Source: Paenibacillus bovis
GTDB lineage: Bacteria > Bacillota > Bacilli > Bacillales > Bacillaceae_C
Length of the DNA stretch: 40,385 nucleotides
Assembly: GCA_007679095.1 (NCBI GenBank)
Contig: VEFU01000041.1
Location: 1-40,385 of the forward strand
Direction of reading: 5' to 3'
In this document: positions 1 through 7,324 of the stretch, in pieces
Numbering within the stretch: the stretch's first letter is position 1
Layout of the letters: every line of letters begins with the position of its first letter
Made by a program: the position numbers and the translations under genes
The notes under the pieces: model-generated
What the model was told of the DNA's origin: nothing
Databases searched by the model: none
What the model saw: the letters and a program-made list of their open reading frames with translations, nothing else

Positions 1-510
1 GGTATTTACTTTTTTGGCTCTAAACAGAAGATATAATAAAACTGAAAATTACGACATTATTTTTGCAACACTAGTGATCCAAGAAGTAAGTATTATTTTA
101 AACAGGTTGATTTAATACCGGGTGGAAATACAAGGGGCTTAGCTGTCTTTAGACTTCCTGAAGGGGAAGAAATTGCAGGTATCGTCATTGATACATGGAT
201 GGGGTCAAGCTATTATTCCGATCGCCCATTTAGTTTGGATATGTCGAATGTAGATAAATTTGCAACAGAATCTGCAACTCACGCACCTGAAGAATTAGAG
301 TTAGTTAGAGAAGAATTTATTAAAGACAGATTTGGAGATTACGATGAAACAGAAGTTAAAGGTAATAGATTGCCTTTATCTAGACATGATTTAGTAAATT
401 ATAACCTAACTTTTGAACCAGAAGATACTGATTATGATGCTATATACTATTCTGAATTCAAACGCGATGAAAACAATCGAATAATCGGTGTACAACTAAC
501 AAAACAATAA
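1..510 (+). pseudogene. Frameshifted lipoprotein-family gene, copy 1 (5' end outside window)
   Basis: From position 2 the second frame reads a stretch resembling the middle of copy 2 (660-1538), up to the residues QEV near 80-88. The similarity then continues in the first frame from about 91 (KYYF, then PGGNTRGL) to the stop at 508-510. Compared with copy 2, about 31 bases are missing after CAAGAAGTAAG, which accounts for the frame change. The part downstream of the shift stays open and ends in NNRIIGVQLTKQ, almost the same as the end of copy 2. The resemblance is to DUF4352-like extracellular lipoproteins, but the family call is weak. The start lies left of the window. A sequencing error is the main alternative to true decay. 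Confidence 0.6.
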
Positions 511-516
511 AAAATA

Positions 517-552
517 TGTCCTTGTTCTCAACATTGAGAATAAGGACATTTT
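517..552 (+). terminator. Rho-independent terminator after copy 1
   Basis: TGTCCTTGTTCTCAA pairs with TTGAGAATAAGGACA (15 pairs, one G-T, very short loop), followed by TTTT. It starts seven bases after the copy 1 stop codon. Confidence 0.75.
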
Positions 553-659
553 ACTGTATTAACATAGGAAAATTTACCTATTATTTAATTGTCAAAATTT
601 CAAAACTATTATACTATTATAAAGAATGGTATATATTGTCGAATATTGGAGGTATAGAA

Positions 660-1538
660 TTAAAAAAGGTTTTTGGTATTTTAGTATTATTTAGCATGGT
701 ATTATTTGGTTGTTCTGATGAAGCATCTAATAGTAAAAAAGATGGAGAAAAAGAGCAAGAACAAGAAAAAGAAGTAGTACAAGAAAAAAATACATTTATT
801 AGTGGAAAAGAAGGTCAATCAACTCAAGAAATTAAAGTTGGAGAATCTGCTTTCTTTATCTTCCCTAAAACAGACTTTACTGAAGAAAGAAAAGTAGAGT
901 TTATTGTTCACGGTATTGATTACATAAATGGAGAAGATAATCCTGATTACACATTTAATTCCTCGTATGACTATTTAGTACTTGATTTTGAGGTGAAAAA
1001 TATAGGAGAAGAGAAAATTTCATCCTTTGAATATCCATCCATTCTTTTACATAATAGCTCAGGTCAAGAAGTAAGAGCGGATTTAAAAAGAAATAACTCA
1101 AGCCATTATTATTTTACAATGCCTGATTTAACTCCTGGGGGCTTTAGTAGAGGATTAGCAATTCATGAACTAAAAGATGGAGAAGAAATTGCTGAGATTT
1201 TATTCGAAATTTCTGGATATGACAACTTGAAATTGGATGTTCCATTTACTTTGGACATTTCAGATTTGAATAAACTAGCTTCTGACGAACCAACTACTTT
1301 ATAAGATGAATTGGAGTTATTAAGAGAGGAATATTTATCAAGTCGTTTTGATAGCTTAGATGGCGAAGAAATTTCAGGCGGTATCATTTCCATTCATAAA
1401 TCATCATTAGAAGATTATAATCTTATTGTGGAACCAGCTGATTTAAAAGTTGGAAGCTTGAATCGAGATAAATACTTTGCTGAATTCATTCGAGATGAAA
1501 ATAACCGCATTATAGGTGTTCGATTTACAAAACAATAA
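660..1538 (+). pseudogene. Lipoprotein-family gene, copy 2, with a nonsense codon and a lost start codon
   Basis: A good ribosome binding site (GGAGG, 648-652) is followed seven bases later by TTA AAA AAG, where TTG or ATG AAA AAG would be expected, so the start codon looks mutated. The reading frame then gives a lipoprotein signal peptide (FGILVLFSMVLFGC) with the lipidated Cys, a charged Lys/Glu linker and a beta-rich domain similar to copy 1. An in-frame TAA at 1302-1304 interrupts it. The same frame continues from 1305 (DELELLREE) to 1538 and matches the C-terminal part of copy 1. An open frame runs upstream to ATG at 516, but that start lies in the terminator of copy 1 and would bury the signal peptide. 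The intact ancestor was probably a cell-surface lipoprotein of about 290 residues. The function is unknown. Confidence 0.65.
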
Positions 1539-1540
1539 TT

Positions 1541-1580
1541 AAAAAGGTGCTTCCTCAGTTTTAGAGGAAGCACCTTTTTT
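1541..1580. terminator. Terminator between copy 2 and trpB, possibly bidirectional
   Basis: AAAAAGGTGCTTCCTC and GAGGAAGCACCTTTTTT form a long stem with a short loop and T runs on both strands. It can end copy 2 on the plus strand and trpB on the minus strand. Confidence 0.85.
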
Positions 1581-1585
1581 AGTTC

Positions 1586-1612
1586 GGGACATTGTTGCTG
1601 ACCCCATGTCCC
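1586..1612. repeat. GGGACAT/ATGTCCC palindrome at the 3' end of trpB
   Basis: GGGACAT (1586-1592) and ATGTCCC (1606-1612) are inverted repeats around a 13-base loop that includes GACCCC. The right arm touches the trpB stop codon. It sits beside, and is separate from, the terminator at 1541-1580. It may be one copy of a dispersed palindromic unit, but no second copy was found in this window. Confidence 0.45.
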
Positions 1613-2775
1613 TATTTCTGAAGTAATTTATATACTTGTTCTACGTCTTTGTCGCCTCTTCCAGATAGGTTAACAATAATCGAGTCTTCTGGACCATATT
1701 CTTTTGCTAGTTTCATCGCATGTGCAACAGCATGGGAACTTTCTAGTGCTGGGATAATCCCTTCTACTTTGGATAATGTTTGGAAGGCTTCGAGGGCCTC
1801 TTCTCCAGTTACTGTGACATATTCAGCACGGTTAGTTGTTTTCAAATAACTATGTTCTGGTCCGATGCCTGGATAGTCAAGTCCTGCAGCTATTGAATAA
1901 GTAGGTTGTGGTTCTCCATTTTCGTCTAAAAGTGTTAAACATTTAAAACCATGAATAACGGCTGGAACTCCCTTTGTTAACGTAGGTGCTTCAGCAGGTT
2001 CTGCTCCTACTAATCTCACAGATGGCTCATCGATATAGTGAGCGAATGCTCCTATTGCATTACTTCCCCCACCTGCACAAGCTACAACTGCCTTCGGTAA
2101 TTTCCCTTCTTTTTCAAGGATTTGTCTCTTCGATTCTTCACTTATAATCGATTGAAAATGTTTTACCATTGTTGGGAATGGGTGTGGTCCAACTGCTGAT
2201 CCAAGTAAATAAAAAGTGTTCTTGTAATTTTCTACTAAATCATTTAATGCTGCATCAACAGCATCCTTTAATCTTCCTTGACCTTTATCCACTGATACAA
2301 CTTTAGCACCAAGTAATTCCATACGGAACACATTTAATGCTTGTCTTTCTGTATCTAATTTCCCCATATAAATAATACATTCCATTCCACCAACAATTGC
2401 ACAAGCAGTAGCTGTTGCAACTCCATGTTGACCCGCTCCGGTTTCAGCAATGATACGAGTTGCTCCCATACGTTTTGCCAATAAGATTTGTCCAATGGCA
2501 TTATTAATTTTATGGGCACCAGTATGGTTTAAATCCTCCCGCTTTAAATAAATCTTCGCGCCACCTACTAATTTTGTTAAGTTTTCTGCAAAAGTTAGTG
2601 GGTTTTCTCTTCCAATATGATCTTTCATATAATAATCTAATTCCGCTTTAAAATCGGGATCATCTTTATACTTTTCAAAATTCTCATCTAAATACTCTAA
2701 TACTGTTTGTAAGTCAGGAGGAACGAAACTTCCACCAAATTCTCCAAAATAGCCTTTTTTAATAGCCTCAACCAT
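1612..2775 (-). CDS. trpB: Tryptophan synthase beta chain (stand-alone)
   Basis: This is a PLP enzyme that condenses indole with L-serine to make tryptophan. The protein has 387 residues, close to the family norm. Visible motifs are [10 protein letters not shown] with the PLP lysine at K89, the catalytic glutamate in AETGAGQHG (E111), the phosphate-binding GGGSNAIG loop, and [14 protein letters not shown] with [12 protein letters not shown] near the C-terminus. The GQGDDTDKHA-like segment of operon-borne TrpB proteins such as the staphylococcal one is replaced by a shorter sequence (AEAPTL). The start is supported by GAGGAG eight bases upstream. No trpA or other trp gene is adjacent, so it may salvage indole or work with a distant TrpA. 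No T-box or trp leader is visible. Confidence 0.93.
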   Translation of the reverse strand: MVEAIKKGYFGEFGGSFVPPDLQTVLEYLDENFEKYKDDPDFKAELDYYMKDHIGRENPLTFAENLTKLVGGAKIYLKREDLNHTGAHKINNAIGQILLAKRMGATRIIAETGAGQHGVATATACAIVGGMECIIYMGKLDTERQALNVFRMELLGAKVVSVDKGQGRLKDAVDAALNDLVENYKNTFYLLGSAVGPHPFPTMVKHFQSIISEESKRQILEKEGKLPKAVVACAGGGSNAIGAFAHYIDEPSVRLVGAEPAEAPTLTKGVPAVIHGFKCLTLLDENGEPQPTYSIAAGLDYPGIGPEHSYLKTTNRAEYVTVTGEEALEAFQTLSKVEGIIPALESSHAVAHAMKLAKEYGPEDSIIVNLSGRGDKDVEQVYKLLQK

Positions 2776-2832
2776 ATGAAACTCTCCTCTACTTTAAAGA
2801 TATTAAATTTTTTGTATATTTAATTGATTCCT

Positions 2833-2841
2833 ATTATAGCA
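2833..2841 (-). promoter_or_regulatory. Candidate extended -10 promoter of trpB
   Basis: Read on the minus strand, TGC TATAAT forms an extended -10 about 58 bases upstream of the trpB start. No convincing -35 hexamer is present. Confidence 0.4.
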
Positions 2842-2899
2842 TTAGTTCTAACAATTAGAGAAGAAGTTTTATAAAAAACGCGGCTAAAGATGATTGGCT

Positions 2900-3997
2900 T
2901 TACTTTTTCTTTATACTTTTTAATTTATCTATTATTAACGTGATGAAAGGTATGCATATCCCCATTACTAAGGCATATGCATCCCAGTGAGTATCGTCCC
3001 AATAATTCATATATGATACGTTTGGATATACGACTGTTGAATATAGCACTATTAAAATGCCTAATGGGATAACGAGGAATCGATAGTCTCGAACCTTTAA
3101 TAGTTGCGCTACTCCAACAACAAAAGCGTAAAAGTAAAGTGCGGTTTTGAAGAAAATGGAAACCACCCATATACCTGCCATTACAGATTCCAAACGTTCA
3201 ATTATTTCATAAAGGCTTACTGTTTTCGCAAGTATATAGCTAGGGAACATTTGACGCGCTGTCGTCGGTGCTCCTAATACTAATAAACATAACAACACGA
3301 TAACAGATACAATACCTGCACCAATTAACACACCAATGATAAAGTTCCATTTCCCTTTCGTCGGACGATTAATATTTTTAGGAATAAACATTAAAAAGAT
3401 AACTAACGGGAACGCAGATGTACCAACAAAATCAATTACTGACGATATGTGATCACTAACATTAGCTTCATATAATGGACTAAGTCTTTCAAATTGTAAT
3501 TCAGGTAACAAAAAAATGGTTAATGTCAAAAACAGGAGAAGAAACCAAGGAAAAAGCAGCTCCCCTGTACGTGCTAAAACTTCTAACCCCGCTCGCACCA
3601 CCATGATCACCATGATAGCTAACATCATATTTAAAATTTCTATAGGTGTATTAGTAAGTATTTGTGTTGTCGTAAAATTACCAAAATAAAAAAGTAGCGT
3701 AGTGGAACCTATAAACGAAAAAAACACATATGCACAAGCAATGATCTTACCAAGGATTTTCCCATATACTCGCTGTAAATATTCTATGTATGTTTCTCTA
3801 CTCATTGCTTTCCCGCAAACATAGAAAAAATATGCACATACACAACAAACTAATACAGCAATTAAGGCACTTAACCAGGCATCTTGATTTGACTTGCCAG
3901 TCATGGATGCAGGGATAACGAGTAATGTTGAGCCTGATGTAAAGAAGGCTGCAAGAATGGTGATTTGTAATGGACTGATCCTTACTTTCTCCTCCAT
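2900..3997 (-). CDS. Spore germinant receptor B subunit (GerAB/GerKB family permease)
   Basis: This is a polytopic inner-membrane protein of the APC-like spore germination permease family, usually the subunit that binds the germinant. The 365 residues hold about ten hydrophobic segments. The N-terminus (ISPLQITILAAFFTSGSTLLVIPA) is typical of GerAB/YndE proteins. It is the last gene of a four-gene operon with the A, C and D subunits upstream, 14 bases after the D subunit. AAGGGGGG lies at the right distance from the ATG. The family is certain, but the germinant cannot be read from the sequence. Confidence 0.9.
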   Translation of the reverse strand: MEEKVRISPLQITILAAFFTSGSTLLVIPASMTGKSNQDAWLSALIAVLVCCVCAYFFYVCGKAMSRETYIEYLQRVYGKILGKIIACAYVFFSFIGSTTLLFYFGNFTTTQILTNTPIEILNMMLAIMVIMVVRAGLEVLARTGELLFPWFLLLFLTLTIFLLPELQFERLSPLYEANVSDHISSVIDFVGTSAFPLVIFLMFIPKNINRPTKGKWNFIIGVLIGAGIVSVIVLLCLLVLGAPTTARQMFPSYILAKTVSLYEIIERLESVMAGIWVVSIFFKTALYFYAFVVGVAQLLKVRDYRFLVIPLGILIVLYSTVVYPNVSYMNYWDDTHWDAYALVMGICIPFITLIIDKLKSIKKK

Positions 3998-4011
3998 TGG
4001 ATGCCCCCCTT

Positions 4012-4233
4012 TTATATCAATATTTTACTGAGTGGTTTCATCAAGAATGCGATGAGCTCTAAAGGATTAGGGAGTACTCCACCATTCAATTTGTATGCCG
4101 ATAATGCAGTAATCGCTAACATACATATCGAAAATATAACAATTTCACGAAGCATCCTTTTCTGAACTAAAGGACGAAGATGAAAGAATGATATAGCAGC
4201 AAAAGCAAAAATCAAACCTACCGTTTTTAACAT
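4012..4233 (-). CDS. Germinant receptor D subunit, small two-helix membrane protein
   Basis: The 73-residue protein has two hydrophobic segments (roughly residues 3-18 and 30-46) separated by a basic loop (RPLVQKRMLR). Its size, topology and place between the C and B genes match the small D subunits found in a subset of Bacillus ger operons, where they modulate receptor function. It starts four bases after the C-subunit stop, with a GGAGAGGAG ribosome binding site inside the end of that gene, so translation is probably coupled. Such genes are often missed. The sequence alone would not give a function, so the call rests on context. Confidence 0.75.
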   Translation of the reverse strand: MLKTVGLIFAFAAISFFHLRPLVQKRMLREIVIFSICMLAITALSAYKLNGGVLPNPLELIAFLMKPLSKILI

Positions 4234-4237
4234 TCTT

Positions 4238-5446
4238 TCACTCCTCTCCTAATTCATTATGAAATGGATTATTGATCGTTCCTTCCCGACGTATATGAAT
4301 ATCTACATCAATGTTTACAGTTATATCAGGAAAAGTATCTGACCATTTATCTTTTAACTTTACCCAAGCTTTCGGATCATTCTTATGAATCGCTTTTCCA
4401 AATCCAAATATATCGGATTTAAAGTCTTTTTGCGCTTTATGGACCGTTTTTGTAATAATATCTTTCACATCTTTATTAGACTGTTTTTCTAATTGAGCAA
4501 TAACAGATGGACTTGATAAATCTATCTTTGTATTCACTTCTGCGACATTCGCATCACCACTAATCTTTACGGTAATACTCGGTACTCCATGACGAATCTT
4601 AGGTGTGATTTCAGTTTTACTTTTTATTAATTCAATGCCAATAAAATCATCATTTTGCTTGAATACAATTGCTGTACTCTCCACATTATCTTTCACGTAA
4701 TTAAGTCCTTTACTTTCTTCCTCTGTTAACCAACCTACTAATTTATTTTTTTTAAATACTCCCGTTCCATTAAAAGTAATAATTGAATTTGGAATGACAT
4801 ATGGTATATCTTCCTTTCCTTTTACTGCCTTTGGGTCCCCTTCTACTTTAATACCAGTTAAAGTTGGCTGAATCCCATCACTTACAATCTCATCCATTAA
4901 CTCATGTAATCTCTTTTTACCTGTAGCAGCCCATGAGTCTGCAGATGCATTTAAAGCGTTAAACATTTTATTAGCTGGAATTTTACTAATACTCGTCAAC
5001 ATGCCAAGTATATCTTTGGCTGTATGCTCTCTTGCGATTAAAACGTAAAAATCCGTTCTAACCTCGGGATCTCTGGACAACACATCTAAAACGTCATAGA
5101 TCCCCTCTTTAGCTACTTCTTCTCCTACCACAATAATCCGTAAGTGTGACATATAAATTTCGGATGGAGTTTTTGTTGTTAATTTTCTTGATGCTTCAAA
5201 AAGTATATGCCCAGTTGCACTGTAAGTCGTAACTGGTGTATCATAGCCTGATCCATCTCCAGTATTAGCTGCATTTTCGGAAGGATTTAATACTTGGACG
5301 GAAATCTCAAACTCGCCATTGTCATTTTTATCAATTCCGAGTGCAACTGCAATCGAAAGATCCGTGACTTCTACTCTGTCCCAACAACCTGATAAAAGCG
5401 GAAGAAGGATTGTGAATATTAAAATAGTCGTTAAATTTTTTCGCAT
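4238..5446 (-). CDS. Spore germinant receptor C subunit lipoprotein (GerAC/GerKC family)
   Basis: This is an outer-leaflet lipoprotein of the germinant receptor. A 20-residue signal peptide ends in LLSGC, so Cys21 is the lipid attachment site, followed by the WDRVEV sequence typical of GerC subunits. Next come the N-terminal domain (DLSIAVALGIDKND) and the C-terminal GerAC domain with conserved patterns such as SHLRIIVVGEEVAKEG. The length of 402 residues is normal. The GGAAG ribosome binding site is correctly spaced. It lies 11 bases downstream of the A subunit and four bases before the D subunit. Confidence 0.93.
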   Translation of the reverse strand: MRKNLTTILIFTILLPLLSGCWDRVEVTDLSIAVALGIDKNDNGEFEISVQVLNPSENAANTGDGSGYDTPVTTYSATGHILFEASRKLTTKTPSEIYMSHLRIIVVGEEVAKEGIYDVLDVLSRDPEVRTDFYVLIAREHTAKDILGMLTSISKIPANKMFNALNASADSWAATGKKRLHELMDEIVSDGIQPTLTGIKVEGDPKAVKGKEDIPYVIPNSIITFNGTGVFKKNKLVGWLTEEESKGLNYVKDNVESTAIVFKQNDDFIGIELIKSKTEITPKIRHGVPSITVKISGDANVAEVNTKIDLSSPSVIAQLEKQSNKDVKDIITKTVHKAQKDFKSDIFGFGKAIHKNDPKAWVKLKDKWSDTFPDITVNIDVDIHIRREGTINNPFHNELGEE

Positions 5447-5457
5447 TCATCAACTTC

Positions 5458-7050
5458 CTATTTGTGTGATTTCGGTTTATTATTTTGTTCGTTATTCTCT
5501 CTAACTGTATTTCTCTGACTAATCAATCGCGGGCGAGAAAACATCCCCCACCATGGAACCCGAAACATTACATCCTTTTGATCATCAAAATTAAAAGGAG
5601 CTACTGTTGAAGTATAGGGAACACCAAACGATCTCAGAGTGCATAAATGTATACACATTACAATTATCCCGAACATAATGCCAATTAACCCAAAAATAGC
5701 TGCTAATGACATCATGCCAAATCGTAACATACGAACTGTTGTGGCTAAATTAATTGCTGGAAAACAAAAGTTTGCAATTGCTGTAAGTGATACAACTATC
5801 ACCATTGCCGGAGAGACCAAACCTGCCTGTACGGCGGCTTGGCCTAATACTAACGCTCCTACAATACTCATTGCCTGACCAACCGCTCTAGGCATTCGAA
5901 CTCCTGCTTCTCGCAAAATTTCAAATGCTAATTCCATCAATAAAGCTTCTAGGAATGCTGGAAATGGAACTCCTTCACGTTGAGCGGCTATTCCAACCAA
6001 CAAGGTAGTTGGCAGCATTTCTTGGTGAAATGTTAAAACTGCAATATATAAGGACGGTGCGATAAGTGCGATGAAAAAACATAAAAAACGCAGCATGCGT
6101 AATAAAGTGGCTATATCAGCACGTTGGTAATAATCTTCACTTGCTTGAAAAAACTCTACAATGAGGCTTGGAACAACTAGTACAAATGGAGAACCATCCA
6201 CTAGGATTGCAACACGACCTTCTAATAGTTTTCCAGCAACAGCATCGGGACGTTCTGTACTAAAAATCGTTGGAAATGGCGTTTTCGCTTCATCTTGAAT
6301 AAGTTCTTCAATGTAGCCACTTTCTAAAATTGCATCAATGTCAATTCTGTCTAACCTCTCATGAACTTCCTTTATAACACCGTCATTCGCAAGTCCATTA
6401 ATATAAGCAACTACTACTTTTGTTTTCGTAATCTTGCCAATCTCTTTCGATTCCATCCATAGATCAGAACTTCTAATTCTTTTTCTCAGTAATGATGTAT
6501 TTGTACTTAACGTTTCAGTAAAACCATCACGCGGTCCTTTAATAAGAGTTGCAGATTGCGGTTCTTCTATACTACGTTTTTCTTGTCCAGGAATATTAAC
6601 TGTAATAGCTTTCGTTAAGTTATCTACTATCAATGCAGCTTGACCGGATAATATATTAGTTAATAATGATGGAATATTATCGATTTCTTCTATGCTACCA
6701 ACAGTAATGGCTTTATGCTTTAAAGTATTTATGAGTGAGGTATTTTCTTTGGAAGATACTGATTTCAGATCATCGACATCCAGTTTATGGAGTAATGAAT
6801 CTATCATATCTTGTAATGATGATGATTCAACTAGACCGTCCGTATATGCTATTGCAACATCCACTTTATTTTTTGTACCTATTTGGAGATTGCGAATAAC
6901 TAAGTCAGAACTATTTCCTAACATGGAACGGATCGTATCAATCGTTTCATTTAAAGAAGATGGTAACTTTTTTTGACTTTCAGTTAAATTTTCTTCTTCT
7001 ATGTATGGTTGATATTTCTTTCGAAAAAAAGTCTTTCTTCTTAAAGACAT
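5458..7050 (-). CDS. Spore germinant receptor A subunit (GerAA/GerKA family)
   Basis: This is the first gene of the ger operon: a hydrophilic cytoplasmic N-terminal half (about residues 1-300) followed by a membrane domain of about five helices. Typical stretches are VEGRVAILVDGSPF-like (LEGRVAILVDGSPFVLVVPS), EALLMELAFEILREAG and RMPRAVGQAMSIVGALVLG. The chosen start at 7050 (MSLRRK) has a very strong GGAGGGAGGTGAT site seven bases upstream. A longer frame reaches 7155 but would translate through this site. The protein is then 530 residues. The operon order A-C-D-B resembles gerK (A-C-B). Forespore sigma-G expression is expected for the family. A CATATTA element lies upstream, but a matching -35 was not convincing. 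Confidence 0.92.
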   Translation of the reverse strand: MSLRRKTFFRKKYQPYIEEENLTESQKKLPSSLNETIDTIRSMLGNSSDLVIRNLQIGTKNKVDVAIAYTDGLVESSSLQDMIDSLLHKLDVDDLKSVSSKENTSLINTLKHKAITVGSIEEIDNIPSLLTNILSGQAALIVDNLTKAITVNIPGQEKRSIEEPQSATLIKGPRDGFTETLSTNTSLLRKRIRSSDLWMESKEIGKITKTKVVVAYINGLANDGVIKEVHERLDRIDIDAILESGYIEELIQDEAKTPFPTIFSTERPDAVAGKLLEGRVAILVDGSPFVLVVPSLIVEFFQASEDYYQRADIATLLRMLRFLCFFIALIAPSLYIAVLTFHQEMLPTTLLVGIAAQREGVPFPAFLEALLMELAFEILREAGVRMPRAVGQAMSIVGALVLGQAAVQAGLVSPAMVIVVSLTAIANFCFPAINLATTVRMLRFGMMSLAAIFGLIGIMFGIIVMCIHLCTLRSFGVPYTSTVAPFNFDDQKDVMFRVPWWGMFSRPRLISQRNTVRENNEQNNKPKSHK

Positions 7051-7213
7051 GAAACAAATCACCTCCCTCCTATTGTTAACAACCGTTAGCATAATATGTA
7101 AAATAATATAAAATGAGGGTGTCAGTATAAACTTTGATTCTTGAGCTTGATACACGTTCTAGTTCGAAGTTTGTGTTATATGTTAAGTACTTTGTTTTCG
7201 ATTATAATAATGA

Positions 7214-7253
7214 GAAAAACCTCCGGTGAATATACCATCGCGGGAGGTTTTTC
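7214..7253 (-). terminator. Terminator of the cyclic-di-GMP gene
   Basis: On the minus strand, GAAAAACCTCCC pairs with GGAGGTTTTTC around a 17-base loop, ending in a T run. It lies between the stop of the GGDEF-EAL gene (7325) and the ger operon start. Confidence 0.8.
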
Positions 7254-7324
7254 ATATCAGTAATATATTGGTGCTAAACGCTGTTCGCAAATCATGGCAT
7301 CACTAAGTCCTTCGACTACATTAA

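Noticed and set aside
516-659. ATG at 516 as the start of the second lipoprotein copy
   Set aside because: It lies at the 5' edge of the preceding terminator and would place about 48 residues before a normal lipoprotein signal peptide, while a good ribosome binding site lies at 648-652.
2776-2900. T-box or trp attenuator ahead of trpB
   Set aside because: No T-box sequence, specifier loop, GAG/TAG repeats or leader peptide was found in this short region.
2880-2900. Terminator of the ger operon
   Set aside because: Only a five-pair stem (TAAAG/CTTTA) could be drawn, and it is separated from the T run.
7051-7155. Longer start for the germinant receptor A subunit
   Set aside because: It would translate through the strongest ribosome binding site of the operon (GGAGGGAGGTGAT).
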